From Gymnodinialimonas sp. 57CJ19 (lineage in GTDB: Bacteria > Pseudomonadota > Alphaproteobacteria > Rhodobacterales > Rhodobacteraceae): a stretch of 64,000 nt of DNA. Shown one piece after another: positions 28,360 through 38,354 of this stretch. The DNA lies in NCBI RefSeq assembly GCF_038396845.1, contig NZ_CP151587.1:2888001-2952000 (forward strand), given 5' to 3'. The notes beneath the pieces are model-generated. The model was not told where the DNA came from. It saw only the letters and a list, made by a program, of their open reading frames with translations, and searched no databases. A program made the translations under genes and the position numbers. Position 1 is the first letter of the stretch. Every line of letters begins with the position of its first letter.

Positions 28360-29622
28360 TTACTCGGCAGGAACGTAGCGTTCCGTCGCGATGCGGATGA
28401 TGCCCTGATAATTTTCGGAATACTGCCGCACGGCCAACAGGTAGCGCCCGGCCTGAACCCGTGCCGTGATCTGGCTGTTGAGCGTTCCGCCATGGTCATC
28501 GTTATAGGCGATTTCCTGACCCAGATCGTTGAACAGCAAGATGACCGGGTCGCTGTCGGTCACTTCCACCGCGTCAATCACGACCGCGCCTTGTTCCGTC
28601 ACTTCGAACGAGAACCAAGTCGCCTGACGGCCCGCAATCTGGGCGTCCCGCACGGAGCGGCCCGGAAGCACGCCCAGATCGGTGATCGGGTACGATCCAT
28701 CCATCGGAGGGGCGGCTTCGCCGGTGTCGTAAAGCTCGGCCAAGGCCGTGGCCGCGTCATAGCCCACCACGGAAACCGTCACCGGAATATTGGGGTTCGA
28801 CAGCGCGCGCATGCCGATGCAATAGGTGCCCGCAGCCAGAGGCGAGGTGAAATCAATCCGGCTGTTGAGCGATTGGTAGTCGTCATTCTCGGCCAAAAGC
28901 GTGCCGTTGCCGTCGAAGAAATAGATGTAGGGATCAGCCGAGGGGTTTTCGGCCCGGATCGACAGCGCTTGCGGGCTCTCGAGGGTGAAGCGGTAGTAAG
29001 GCACGCCCGTGATCGTGTTGACCGCAGAAGCGCCGCCCTCGAACAATTGGCCATCAAGGGGACCATTGCCCAGAACCGTGGCCTCTGTTTCCGACGTGCA
29101 GGCATCGACGCCCACGAAGTAGCCGCCTGTGCCGCCGCCAAAGAAGCCGCCATTCAGGCCGTTGGTGATCGTCTCATGCTCAAGCCGACCCACCCGCATA
29201 TCCGTCGTCAGACCGCCGCCTGCATAGCCGCGTGTGGTCAGGCAGTAGTTGCCCGGCGCCAAAGCCGTTTCCGCGCGCGACGCCCAACCGCCGCCGCTGT
29301 CATCGTCAGTTACCACCAATGCGCCCGCTTCGTCGTACAGCTCGATCACGCTATCGCCGCCATCGGTTGGCTGCGCCTCGACCCGCACGTCCATCGCCTC
29401 GGAGGTAGAGAAATAGCCGACCGTGTTGCCTTCCAGCGCAATCGGCAGACCTGACAAGGTCAACGGGCCGTCAGCGGTGGCAATATCGGATGCGTCCGGC
29501 GTGCCGCCCATCCATTGGCCATCAACCCCGAAACCGCCACAGGTCAGGTCCTGCGCCGAGGCGGCCCCTGCGGTCAGGCCCACGATAGCTGTGGTGGCGA
29601 GGGCGGAAAACGTAAATTTCAT
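28360..29622 (-). CDS. Secreted protein with PPC-like beta-sandwich domains
   Basis: A 420-residue protein with a signal peptide (residues 1-23, ending AGAASAQ). Three regions share the pattern of bacterial pre-peptidase C-terminal (PPC) domains: a D/N-D-rich turn followed by an aromatic C-terminal strand. Examples are VTDDDSGG...GNYCLTTRGY, LAENDDYQ...GTYCIGMRAL and IAYNDDHGG...GRYLLAVRQY. No catalytic domain is visible, so it is a stand-alone PPC-type protein of unknown function. The start at 29622 is the first Met giving a signal peptide. It is monocistronic and has its own terminator. Confidence 0.72.
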   Translation of the reverse strand: MKFTFSALATTAIVGLTAGAASAQDLTCGGFGVDGQWMGGTPDASDIATADGPLTLSGLPIALEGNTVGYFSTSEAMDVRVEAQPTDGGDSVIELYDEAGALVVTDDDSGGGWASRAETALAPGNYCLTTRGYAGGGLTTDMRVGRLEHETITNGLNGGFFGGGTGGYFVGVDACTSETEATVLGNGPLDGQLFEGGASAVNTITGVPYYRFTLESPQALSIRAENPSADPYIYFFDGNGTLLAENDDYQSLNSRIDFTSPLAAGTYCIGMRALSNPNIPVTVSVVGYDAATALAELYDTGEAAPPMDGSYPITDLGVLPGRSVRDAQIAGRQATWFSFEVTEQGAVVIDAVEVTDSDPVILLFNDLGQEIAYNDDHGGTLNSQITARVQAGRYLLAVRQYSENYQGIIRIATERYVPAE

Positions 29623-29814
29623 TAAGGTATCCTCCAAACGTGCGACCGCGGGGTGTGGCGCGGTGGCTCCTTCCTGGGGAATATGCACGTCCTGCCAGTG
29701 TTTTCCAATGAAGGGTTTGGGAATTCATACGGGGAAAGTTCCGTGATTGCCGACGCTTGTCCGGTTTCCCCTGCCCTCTGGCCAGCCCGCACGGCGCCTG
29801 CCATAGATATTGCC

Positions 29815-31725
29815 ATGCGCCATCGCTCTGCCTCTGACCTTGATCCGATTGCCCGCGCCACTGCCGCGCTGGCATCAAGGCCTGCGACCGAGGCAATGCA
29901 CCTGGGCCGCCCCCGCGCCACCCGGCCCCGCCGTGCGATCTGGATTGTTGCGTTTTTGACCCTGCTCGTTGTCGGCGTCATTCTCGCCGCACAACCCCGG
30001 ATCGAGCGTTTGTACCTGCGCCAGGCCGGGGCCGAGGATGCCGCGACCCTAAGGCTGGCAACCGAGGTACTGCGCGGCGCGTTGGAGCGCACGCAAGCCC
30101 TGCCCGCCCTGATTGCAGACCGCCCGATTTTGCCGCAGCTTCTGGCGGAACCTGACAACGAAGGGATCGTCCCCTTTGCCAACGAACTGCTGCGACAGTC
30201 TGCCCTGTCGCTGGATGTGTCGGATATCTATGTGCTCGACACCGAAGGGCGCACGATTGCGGCGTCAAACTATCGGACCGAGCATTCCTTCGTGGGCCAG
30301 AGCTTCGCCTACCGCCCGTATTTTATTGATGCGATGGGGGCCGGGTTGGGGCGGTTTCACGGCTTGGGGACCACATCGGGACAGCGGGGGTATTACTTTG
30401 CCTCTCCGGTGATCGAGGATACGCGCATCATCGGCGTGGTGGTGGTAAAGATCCGCCTTGATGAGTTCGAGGAAACTTGGGCCGCTTCTGATGCCTCCAT
30501 CATGGTGCGTGACGTCAACAGTGTGGTTTTTCTATCGGATCGAGCGGCGTGGCGTTTTCGCAGGACGGGGCTGATTGCCCATTGGGTCATGGATGAAATC
30601 GCGCGCACTCGGCAATATCCGATTGCGCTACTGACGCCTTTGGAGATGACGTTTTCCGCCCTTGATCCCGACCTTGGGTTCGGTCTGGAATTGGCCAATG
30701 TGGAGGGCGAAAGCTTTGTCAGCCAGACGGCATTGGTGGCGGCGGCCAGCTGGCGCGTGTCGATCCTGACGCCGACGGGGCCGGCAACCCAAAGGGCGTG
30801 GACGGCAGTTTTGTTGCTGGTCTTGGTGGCGGTCATCGTGGGCCTTGTGTCGGCGGCAATATTTGCCCGACGCGCCCGGTTGATCGAGCGGTTGGCAGCA
30901 GAACGCTCGCTCGCGACCTTGCTGGAGGCGCGGGTGGCCGAACGCACCACCGCGTTGAAGGCCGAGGTTGAGGAACGCCGCGCCACGGAGGTTCGGTTGC
31001 GAAAGACACAGGCCGAGTTGGTGCAAGCGGGGAAACTGGCGGCCTTGGGGCAGATGTCGGCCGCGCTCAGCCATGAGTTCAACCAGCCTTTGTCGGCGAT
31101 AAAGTCTTACGCCGAAAACGCCCGCGCCTTTCTGGACCGGGAGCGCCCCGAAGACGCCCGTAGCAATATTGAGCGGATCAGCGGGCTCACGGACCGGATG
31201 GCTGCGATCTCCAAGCACCTGCGTAACTTCGCCCGTCGCCCCGGAGAGAAGACCGGCCCCGTACCGTTGAGGCCGGTGATCCACGACGCGTTGGAGTTGA
31301 TGGCCGCACGCCTGAGGGGCGCAGAGGTGGTCTATCATCCACCCGAGGAAGAAATCTGGGTGCGCGGCGGCCGCGTGCGCTTGCAACAAGTGGTCGTGAA
31401 CATATTGGGCAATGCGATGGATGCGATGGCCGACCTCGATGCGCCTCGGATCGAAATCACGCTGACCGGCGGGCAGCGGCCCGAAATTTCCGTGCGCGAT
31501 ATCGGGCCCGGCCTATCGGCAGAAGCATTGGAGCAGGCGTTTGATCCCTTCTTCACCACCAAAGAGCCGGGGAAGGGTCTTGGCCTTGGACTGTCGATCT
31601 CTTTCAATATCATTGGCGATTTTGGCGGGCGGCTTTCGGCCCAGAACCACCCAGAGGGTGGCGCGGTGTTTCGGATGACCCTAGAAGCTGTGCCACCTGA
31701 ACCCAAGGAGAGTGCCGCGCAATGA
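29815..31725 (+). CDS. DctB-like sensor histidine kinase
   Basis: A 636-residue membrane kinase of the C4-dicarboxylate sensor type. An N-terminal span (about residues 38-58) and a second (about 335-360) flank a periplasmic double-Cache-like sensor with [17 protein letters not shown] and [17 protein letters not shown] short coiled coil ([19 protein letters not shown]) leads to the kinase: His420 in [11 protein letters not shown] box [13 protein letters not shown]1 VRDIGPGL, and G2 [10 protein letters not shown]. The gene overlaps the next one by ATGA and is followed by a TAXI-TRAP operon, so the ligand is probably that transporter's substrate. The start at 29815 is a best guess; its ribosome site is weak. 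Confidence 0.9.
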   Translation: MRHRSASDLDPIARATAALASRPATEAMHLGRPRATRPRRAIWIVAFLTLLVVGVILAAQPRIERLYLRQAGAEDAATLRLATEVLRGALERTQALPALIADRPILPQLLAEPDNEGIVPFANELLRQSALSLDVSDIYVLDTEGRTIAASNYRTEHSFVGQSFAYRPYFIDAMGAGLGRFHGLGTTSGQRGYYFASPVIEDTRIIGVVVVKIRLDEFEETWAASDASIMVRDVNSVVFLSDRAAWRFRRTGLIAHWVMDEIARTRQYPIALLTPLEMTFSALDPDLGFGLELANVEGESFVSQTALVAAASWRVSILTPTGPATQRAWTAVLLLVLVAVIVGLVSAAIFARRARLIERLAAERSLATLLEARVAERTTALKAEVEERRATEVRLRKTQAELVQAGKLAALGQMSAALSHEFNQPLSAIKSYAENARAFLDRERPEDARSNIERISGLTDRMAAISKHLRNFARRPGEKTGPVPLRPVIHDALELMAARLRGAEVVYHPPEEEIWVRGGRVRLQQVVVNILGNAMDAMADLDAPRIEITLTGGQRPEISVRDIGPGLSAEALEQAFDPFFTTKEPGKGLGLGLSISFNIIGDFGGRLSAQNHPEGGAVFRMTLEAVPPEPKESAAQ

Positions 31726-33077
31726 TCGACGCTCCGGTCCTATTTGTTGACGACGAACCCGATCTGCGCCTCGCCGGAGAGCAGACCCTGTCGCTGGCCG
31801 ATATCCCCGTGATCCTTTGCCCGACGGCGGCAGAGGCCCTCGGACATATCTCAAAGGAATTTCCGGGCATTCTCGTGACGGACATTCGAATGCCGGGCAT
31901 GGATGGCACGGCCCTGATGGCCGAAGCGTTGGACCGCGACCCGGACCTGCCGGTGATTTTGGTCACGGGTCACGGCGACGTGGGGTTGGCGGTCCAAAGC
32001 ATGCGCCAGGGGGCCTATGATTTTCTGGAAAAGCCCTATGATCCCGCGCGCTTGGTCGAGACAATCCAAAGGGCGCTGGACAAGCGGCGCTTGACGATGG
32101 AGGTGCGGGCCTTGAAGGCGCAATCCTCGGGCGCGGCGGGCACTGACCCGATCGCGGCAATGTTGAACGGTCGCTCCACCGCCATGGCCCAGTTGCGCGC
32201 GCAGCTCAGAGCGGTGGCCGAGACCGACGCCGATGCGTTGATCGAGGGGGCGACGGGCACCGGAAAGGAAGTGGCCGCAAGGGCGTTGCACGCAGCGTCC
32301 GACCGGGCCGCTCGGCCCTTCGTGGCGGTGAACTGCGCCGCCCTGCCCGACACGATGATAGAAAGCGAGCTTTTCGGCCACACCCCCGGCGCCTTTGCCG
32401 GCGCCACGCGGGAGCGTTACGGAAAGTTTGAACACGCCCGTGGGGGCACGCTGTTCCTTGACCAGATCGACAGTATTCCGCTGGCCCTGCAAGGCAAGCT
32501 GCTGACGGCGCTGCAAGACCGGGCGATTACGCCGCTTGGCTCGAACGAACCTGTGGCGCTCGACCTGAGGGTCGTGGCCGCGTCGCGCCGGGATCTGGCC
32601 AAAGCCGCCAGCGAGGGCACGTTCCGCGACGACCTGCTGTATCGGCTGAACGTGGTGACCCTGCGCATGCCACCCCTGGCGGAGCGGCGCGAGGACATCC
32701 CGCCCCTGTTCCAGATCCTGATGGCGGAGGCTTCCACCCGCCATAGCAGACCGGTCCCGCCAGTCTCGCCTGAGGCCTTGGCAGACCTGGCCACCAAGGC
32801 GTGGCCCGGCAATATCAGAGAGCTGCGCAACGAAGCCGAACGGGCGGTGCTTGGCTTTGGCCTGCAAGGCGACCCCAACAGAACCGGTCGGCTGGCCGAT
32901 CAAATGGCCGCCCACGAACGCAGCCTGATCGCGGCAACACTCAGCGCGCAAAACGGCTCGATCAAAGCGACCTATGAGGCGCTGGGGATCAGCCGCAAAG
33001 CGCTCTACGAGAAGATGCAAAAACACGCCCTGGATCGGTCTGACTTCCGCCCCGCCCCAGACGCCCAAAACCCTTGA
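31722..33077 (+). CDS. DctD-like sigma54-dependent response regulator with altered GAFTGA and Walker B motifs
   Basis: A 451-residue NtrC-family activator. The receiver domain (residues 1-120) has Asp54 in VTDIRMPG. The AAA+ domain (about 150-370) has Walker A GATGTGKE at 176-183, but the loop that contacts sigma54 is GAFAGA at 223-228 in place of GAFTGA. Walker B reads FLDQID, with Gln248 where a Glu is normal. The Arg-finger region [12 protein letters not shown] is present. The FIS-type helix-turn-helix is near residues 410-440 ([20 protein letters not shown]). It overlaps the kinase gene and precedes a region with dyads and a sigma54-like promoter. Confidence 0.9.
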   Translation: MIDAPVLFVDDEPDLRLAGEQTLSLADIPVILCPTAAEALGHISKEFPGILVTDIRMPGMDGTALMAEALDRDPDLPVILVTGHGDVGLAVQSMRQGAYDFLEKPYDPARLVETIQRALDKRRLTMEVRALKAQSSGAAGTDPIAAMLNGRSTAMAQLRAQLRAVAETDADALIEGATGTGKEVAARALHAASDRAARPFVAVNCAALPDTMIESELFGHTPGAFAGATRERYGKFEHARGGTLFLDQIDSIPLALQGKLLTALQDRAITPLGSNEPVALDLRVVAASRRDLAKAASEGTFRDDLLYRLNVVTLRMPPLAERREDIPPLFQILMAEASTRHSRPVPPVSPEALADLATKAWPGNIRELRNEAERAVLGFGLQGDPNRTGRLADQMAAHERSLIAATLSAQNGSIKATYEALGISRKALYEKMQKHALDRSDFRPAPDAQNP

Positions 33078-33131
33078 AAGGGTTTTGCTCAGAGCCTTGC
33101 AAGGCTCTGGTAAATTCCTTGCAAGGAATTT
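33067..33131. repeat. Three consecutive 20-nt palindromes
   Basis: 33067-33086 is AAAACCCTTGAAAGGGTTTT (one mismatch at the centre), 33090-33109 is CAGAGCCTTGCAAGGCTCTG, and 33112-33131 is AAATTCCTTGCAAGGAATTT. The first overlaps the stop codon of the DctD-like gene. They are spaced 2-3 nt apart and have no following T-run. They share the TTGCAA core of the elements at 951-996 and 62978-63022. Confidence 0.85.
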
Positions 33132-33144
33132 GACCCCGCTTGAT

Positions 33145-33193
33145 GGGTGGATTTCCACCCAAGTGAAGGGCGGGAATGGGTAGAAATCCACCC
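33145..33193. promoter_or_regulatory. Two dyad sites, candidate upstream activator sites
   Basis: 33145-33160 is GGGTGGATTTCCACCC, a near-perfect dyad. 33178-33193 is GGGTAGAAATCCACCC, a degenerate copy. The centres are 33 bp apart, about three helical turns, on the same face of DNA. They lie 45-90 bp upstream of the sigma54-like element and just after the gene for the DctD-like activator. Confidence 0.65.
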
Positions 33194-33235
33194 AAAGTGA
33201 CAAGGGGGCGCTCGTTTTTAGCGCAAACACGGTAA

Positions 33236-33251
33236 ATGCACGGTTGTTGCC
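33236..33251 (+). promoter_or_regulatory. Candidate sigma54 -24/-12 promoter of the TAXI-TRAP operon
   Basis: ATGCACGGTTGTTGCC aligns with TGGCACGRNNNTTGCW. It matches GCACGR and TTGC with correct spacing; the -24 GG is TG here. The SBP start is 75 nt downstream. Confidence 0.5.
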
Positions 33252-33326
33252 GGGGGGGTTTGCCCACACCAAACGTGCAAGCGATCGGGGCGGGAGCCCG
33301 GTCGCAGGTATCTTAGGGAGACTACC

Positions 33327-34319
33327 ATGACATTTACAAAACTCGGCGCATTGACGCTGTCCACCGCTATCGTTGCGACCTCCGCCTTTGCGGACGGCCA
33401 TGTTGATCGCACCGGTTGGCCCGAGAACTTCACCCTTGGCACCGCCGGTCAGGGCGGCACCTACTTCGCCTATGGCTCCGGTTGGGCCAACCTTGTGGCG
33501 GACGAGCTGGGCATTTCCGGCGGCTCCGAGATCACCGGCGGCCCAATGCAGAACATGGCCCTGGTACACACCGGCGAGGCACAGTTCGGCATGACCACCA
33601 TGGGTCCGGCCGCTGAATCGCTGCAAGGCACCAACCCCATCGCCCCCGGCCTGCAAATGACCGGCGCCTGCGCGATGTTCCCCATGTATCAGACGCCCTT
33701 CGCGGTGACCGTTCTGGCCTCTTCCGGCATCGAGTCCATCTCTGATATCCCGGCGGGCGCCCGCATCGGCTTTGGCCCCGCTGGCTCCACTTCGGACACC
33801 TATTTCCCTCGCATGATGGAAACCCTCGGCGTCGAGTTTGACCGCCGCAACGGCAACTGGACCGACCTGGGCGGTCAGGTACAGGACGGGCTGCTGGACG
33901 TGATCGCCTTCGCAGCTGGCGTTCCAACCCCCGCCGTGAGCCAGCTTGAAGTGCAAACGGAGATCAACTTCATTGCCTTCACCGAAGAAGAGCAAGCCAC
34001 GATCATGGAAGCGTTCCCCGTATCGCCCTTCACGATCCCCGCGGGCACCTACGAGACCCTCACCGAAGATGCGCAGTCGGTTTCCATGTGGAACTTCGCC
34101 ATCGCCAACTGTGAACTGCCCGAAAGCTTCGTTTACGCCGTCGTCGACATCGTCATGTCCGACAACGAGCGGATGCAGGCGATCCACGGCGCGGCACGCT
34201 CGACCCTGCCAGAAAACTGGGACCGCAACAACGTCCTGAACTGGCACCCCGGCGCGGCCCGTTGGTTCACCGAGAACGCAGGCGCTGATATCCCTGCGGA
34301 CATGATCCACGGCGGCTAA
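33327..34319 (+). CDS. TAXI family TRAP solute-binding protein
   Basis: A 330-residue periplasmic binding protein. A signal peptide (residues 1-22, ending TSAFA) is followed by LGTAGQGGTYFAYGSGWANL, the TAXI signature. AGARIGFGPAGSTSDTYFP near residue 148 is the family's second conserved block. It is followed by the fused permease gene (250 nt gap) and preceded by kinase and activator genes plus a sigma54-like promoter. This suggests inducible uptake of a substrate sensed by the DctB-like kinase. No DUF1850 gene accompanies this copy. Confidence 0.93.
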   Translation: MTFTKLGALTLSTAIVATSAFADGHVDRTGWPENFTLGTAGQGGTYFAYGSGWANLVADELGISGGSEITGGPMQNMALVHTGEAQFGMTTMGPAAESLQGTNPIAPGLQMTGACAMFPMYQTPFAVTVLASSGIESISDIPAGARIGFGPAGSTSDTYFPRMMETLGVEFDRRNGNWTDLGGQVQDGLLDVIAFAAGVPTPAVSQLEVQTEINFIAFTEEEQATIMEAFPVSPFTIPAGTYETLTEDAQSVSMWNFAIANCELPESFVYAVVDIVMSDNERMQAIHGAARSTLPENWDRNNVLNWHPGAARWFTENAGADIPADMIHGG

Positions 34320-34569
34320 TCGGTTTTGGGGCGGGCCTTTCATGGGCCTGTCCCTTCCCCCCTCGCCCCGCGCTTCGGACCACTCCGACACACCTCTGGC
34401 CACCTCGGCCGCATCCGAACCGGATCGCCGTGCCCCTGCTCGGCGCACCACCGCGCAGGCATTGCCTTTGCGTCCGGTCCGTCTCCACGTCTTTTCTTCG
34501 CGCGCGATCATCCGCAGCGCAGACCGCCAATCCCGCAGCCCCCAATCCCATAGCCCCAAGGGACAGCCC

Positions 34570-37113
34570 ATGACCGACCAAGCAGCGACAGACCAAGTAG
34601 ACGGCCCGATCATCGCCGACGGCGTGGATGAAGAGCCGGTAGAAAGCAATCGCCGCTTGTTCGAGGGCCGCGCGTTCTTGATCGTGGGGATCTTGTCGGT
34701 GCTCTATGCGGGCTTCCACATGGCGGCCCTGAACGGCCTGTCCATTTCCGCGATGACCGGGATTGAATTGCCCTTCCTGCCGCAGTTCCCAATGGAAACA
34801 TGGAACTTCCGCATCACCCATATCGCGGGCGCCCTGGCCTTGGGGTTCCTGCTGTTCTCGGCCCATACCTTCGGCGCAGAGGTCGCGTCGGACCGCTCGA
34901 CAAGAGCGATCTCACTGGTCGCGGCACTCTTCGCCCTTCCCGCGCTCTATGCCGCCTATACCGTCCTGGGCTTCATCGCCCAAATCAACGGCGGAGAGCT
35001 GCCGCAGATGGGCGGGCTGACCACTTGGGCCGCCTTCCCCGGCACCGATATTTACAATGCCGAAGTCTTCCACTTCGGCCTGCCCCTGCTGGTCGCCACC
35101 GGCGGTGCCATCGTGCTTGGCTGGTTCGAGCGTCAGGGCCGCGGCTCTTTCGCCGCCTCCGACATCGTGCTGGCGCTCTGCGCCGTGGTCGTCGCGCTCT
35201 ACCTGATCCCGATCTATTCCACCGCTGCGCGTAACGCTGTCGGCACCTCCTTCGTGCCCATCGGAGTGGCTTTCGCGGCCACCGCAGGCGCCGCGATGAT
35301 CCTGGAGCTGACCCGCCGCGTCGCGGGTCTGGCCCTCGTCATCATCACCGGGGTCTTCCTCGTCTACACCTTCACGGCACATCTTTTGCCCGGCATCCTT
35401 GCGGTGCAAAACCCCTATGACTGGCAGCGCTTCTTCGGCTTCGTTTACACCGACGCAGGCATCCTTGGGCCAACCACAGCCGTGTCGTCGACCTACATCA
35501 TCTTGTTCATCATCTTTGCCGCCTTCCTCCAGGCCTCCAAAGTGGGCGATTACTTCGTCAACTTCGCCTTCGCTGCCGCGGGCCGTGCCCGTGGGGGGCC
35601 TGCGAAAGTGGCAATCTTCGCCTCGGGCCTGATGGGCATGATCAACGGCACATCGGCGGGCAACGTGGTGGCCACCGGCTCACTGACGATCCCGCTGATG
35701 AAGAAAGTCGGCTACCACAAGAAAACCGCCGGCGCCGTGGAAGCAGCCGCCTCCACCGGTGGGCAGATCATGCCCCCGATCATGGGCGCGGGCGCCTTCA
35801 TCATGGCCGAGATCACCGGCATCCCCTATCAGGACATCGCCATCGCGGCGCTGATCCCCGCCGTGCTGTACTTCGCCTCCATCTACTTCATGGTGGATTT
35901 TGAGGCCGCCAAACTCGGCATGCGCGGAATGCGTGAAGACGAGCTGCCAAAGTTCCGCGAAATGGCCAAGAAGGTCTTCCTGTTCCTGCCGATCGTCATC
36001 CTGATTGCGGCGCTCTTCATGGGCTATTCGGTGATCCGAGCAGGCACACTCGCCACAGTTGCCGCCGTCGTCGTCTCTTGGGCCGCGCCCGAGCACTTCT
36101 TGCCGCGCGGCGCCTGGTCCTTGCAACGCCTCTTCGTGCTCGCCATCTCGGCAATGACGATCATCCTCACCGTCGTCTGGATCGTCACCCCCGCCCCGGC
36201 ACCGGGGGCTGATCAAAGCGCACTGATGACGAACCTCGCGCTGATAACCGGCCTGATCATTGTGGCCAGCTTCCTCTACATCTCGGTGCAGGAAGTGGCG
36301 AACCCCGACAGCACCCTTGGCCTCGGCATGAAAGGCATGCTGCGCGGGCTCGAGATCGCAGGCGTCATGTCGATCCAGATCATCGCCGTTTGCGCCTGTG
36401 CAGGCATCATCGTTGGCGTCATCTCCCTTACCGGCGTTGGCGCGCGCTTTTCCTCGGTCCTTCTGGACCTGGCAGGCGTCAGCCAACTTCTGGCGCTGTT
36501 CTTCGCCATGTGCATCGCGATCCTTCTGGGCATGGGCATGCCCACCACGGCGGCCTACGCGGTGGCCGCAAGCGTTGTGGCGCCGGGCCTCGTGTCCCTC
36601 GGCATCCCGCAACTGACGGCACATTTCTTCGTCTTCTACTTCGCCGTGGTCTCCGCCATCACGCCGCCCGTGGCCCTGGCCTCATATGCTGCCGCTGGCA
36701 TCTCTGGCGCCAACCCGATGGAAACAAGCGTCGCCAGCTTCAAGATCGGCATCGCCGCCTTCATCGTGCCGTTCATGTTCTTCTACAACGGCAACCTCCT
36801 GATGCAGGGCCCCATCGTCGAACAAGCCGGTGAAATGATCCACCAGGCCCCCGCCTGGTATAACCTCCTGCGCGCAGGCATCACGGCAATCCTGGGCATC
36901 TTCCTGCTGACATCGGGCATCCAGGGCTGGTTCGTGGGCAATCGCCCCGTGTGGTTCCTACGGGTGGGCCTGATCCTCGCCGCCCTCCTGCTGATCGCAG
37001 GCGGCTGGACCACCGACATCGCCGGCATCGCAACCGCGGTGGTGATCTTCCTGATCCAACGCCTCTTCAACCCCACGGCAAACGCTGCCATCCCGGTGCG
37101 CGGCGCCGACTAG
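34570..37113 (+). CDS. TRAP transporter fused permease (TAXI type), large form
   Basis: An 847-residue inner-membrane protein, larger than the 664-residue copy at 13668. An acidic N-terminus and several extra N-terminal helices (about residues 35-270) precede the DctM-like part. Conserved stretches are GMINGTSAGNVVATGSLTIP, AVEAAASTGGQIMPPIMGAG, LLGMGMPTTAAYAVAASVVA and the SAITPPVALASYAAAGISGA segment. The ATG at 34570 follows AAGGGA; the ORF is open 76 codons further upstream, but that part is Arg/Ser/Pro-rich and not membrane-like. It works with the SBP at 33327. Confidence 0.92.
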   Translation: MTDQAATDQVDGPIIADGVDEEPVESNRRLFEGRAFLIVGILSVLYAGFHMAALNGLSISAMTGIELPFLPQFPMETWNFRITHIAGALALGFLLFSAHTFGAEVASDRSTRAISLVAALFALPALYAAYTVLGFIAQINGGELPQMGGLTTWAAFPGTDIYNAEVFHFGLPLLVATGGAIVLGWFERQGRGSFAASDIVLALCAVVVALYLIPIYSTAARNAVGTSFVPIGVAFAATAGAAMILELTRRVAGLALVIITGVFLVYTFTAHLLPGILAVQNPYDWQRFFGFVYTDAGILGPTTAVSSTYIILFIIFAAFLQASKVGDYFVNFAFAAAGRARGGPAKVAIFASGLMGMINGTSAGNVVATGSLTIPLMKKVGYHKKTAGAVEAAASTGGQIMPPIMGAGAFIMAEITGIPYQDIAIAALIPAVLYFASIYFMVDFEAAKLGMRGMREDELPKFREMAKKVFLFLPIVILIAALFMGYSVIRAGTLATVAAVVVSWAAPEHFLPRGAWSLQRLFVLAISAMTIILTVVWIVTPAPAPGADQSALMTNLALITGLIIVASFLYISVQEVANPDSTLGLGMKGMLRGLEIAGVMSIQIIAVCACAGIIVGVISLTGVGARFSSVLLDLAGVSQLLALFFAMCIAILLGMGMPTTAAYAVAASVVAPGLVSLGIPQLTAHFFVFYFAVVSAITPPVALASYAAAGISGANPMETSVASFKIGIAAFIVPFMFFYNGNLLMQGPIVEQAGEMIHQAPAWYNLLRAGITAILGIFLLTSGIQGWFVGNRPVWFLRVGLILAALLLIAGGWTTDIAGIATAVVIFLIQRLFNPTANAAIPVRGAD

Positions 37114-37193
37114 GCCCTTCACCTTTTCTTAAATATCGAAAAACTGCACGACGCCCCCTACCAAGCGGGGCGTCGATCACTTTAAACAGTCCC

Positions 37194-38354
37194 ATGATCA
37201 CACTTCACCAATCCCCGACCGACCCCGCCTTCGTGCAGAACCCCTACCCGTTCTACGCCGGCGCCCGTGCCCATGGCCCCCTGTTCCACTGGCACGATTA
37301 CGCCATGCCTTGCACCACAACCCACGCGGCCACCAATGCCATCCTGCGCGACCGCCGCTTCGGCCGTGAGCCTGTGGATGCGCTCCCCGTGCCGGACCAC
37401 CTCAAACCGTTCTACAACGTCGAAGCCCACTCCATGCTGGAGCTGGAGCCGCCCCGCCACACCCGCCTGCGCGGCCTCGTGCTGCGTGCCTTCACCAACC
37501 ACCGGATCAAGGAACTGGCGCCCGAGATCACCCAGCTGACCCACGACCTGATCGACCGCTTCCCCGAAAACCACGACCTGCTTGAAACCTTCGCCCGGCC
37601 CCTTCCCGTCACCATCATCGCCCGCCTCCTTGGCGTGCCCGAGGATATGGCCCCAGACCTGCTGCGCTGGTCCAACGCCATGGTGATGATGTACCAGGCG
37701 GGCCGCACCCGCGCCGACGAGGACGTCGCCGTTGCGGCGACGGAGGAGTTCGTGGCCTTCATGCGAGACTACGTCGAGCGCAAGCGCCGCGACCCACAGG
37801 ACGACCTGATCACCGCGCTCATCGCCGCCGAGGAAGACGGCGCGAAGCTCTCCACCGACGAGCTGATCACCACCTGCATCCTGCTCCTGAACGCGGGTCA
37901 CGAGGCGACGGTGCATTCCATCGGCAACGGCATGAAACTCTGCCTCGAAGACGGCCACCGCCCCCCTGCCGACCCTGCCAAATTCACCGAAGAACTGCTG
38001 CGCATCGACCCGCCGCTGCATATGTTCACCCGCACCGCCTATGAGGAGGTTGAGGTTCACGGCCACACCTTCCAGCGCGGCGACCAAGTGGCGCTCCTGC
38101 TCGGCGCGGCCAACCGTGACCCAGAGGTCTACCCCGATCCCGATACCTTCCTGCCCGATCGCTCTGGCCCCGCACAATTAGCCTTCGGCGCGGGCCTGCA
38201 CTTCTGCGTCGGCGCACCTCTGGCCAGGCTAGAGCTGCAAATCGCCCTGCCGATCCTCTTCCAGCGTTGCCCTGATCTGGCCCTGACCGCCGTGCCGCAA
38301 TATGCTGATATCTATCACTTCCACGGCCTCGATGCGCTGATGGTGCGCAGCTGA
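37194..38354 (+). CDS. Cytochrome P450
   Basis: A 386-residue soluble bacterial P450. The I-helix oxygen-activation motif is LLNAGHEATV near residue 234. The ExxR motif is EELLR, and the heme-ligand Cys338 lies in FGAGLHFCVGAPLARLE. The substrate is unknown and no ferredoxin or reductase gene is adjacent. It overlaps the downstream M50 protease gene by one nt (TGATG), so translation is coupled. The 80-nt gap after the TRAP permease leaves open whether it shares that promoter. Confidence 0.94.
   Translation: MITLHQSPTDPAFVQNPYPFYAGARAHGPLFHWHDYAMPCTTTHAATNAILRDRRFGREPVDALPVPDHLKPFYNVEAHSMLELEPPRHTRLRGLVLRAFTNHRIKELAPEITQLTHDLIDRFPENHDLLETFARPLPVTIIARLLGVPEDMAPDLLRWSNAMVMMYQAGRTRADEDVAVAATEEFVAFMRDYVERKRRDPQDDLITALIAAEEDGAKLSTDELITTCILLLNAGHEATVHSIGNGMKLCLEDGHRPPADPAKFTEELLRIDPPLHMFTRTAYEEVEVHGHTFQRGDQVALLLGAANRDPEVYPDPDTFLPDRSGPAQLAFGAGLHFCVGAPLARLELQIALPILFQRCPDLALTAVPQYADIYHFHGLDALMVRS

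Noticed and set aside
34342..34569. N-terminal extension of the large TRAP permease
   Set aside because: The stretch is Arg/Ser/Pro-rich and not membrane-like, and the ATG at 34570 has its own ribosome site.
31851..34649. A 932-codon minus-strand ORF
   Set aside because: It lies antisense to the DctD-like, SBP and permease genes and is a shadow of GC-rich codon usage.
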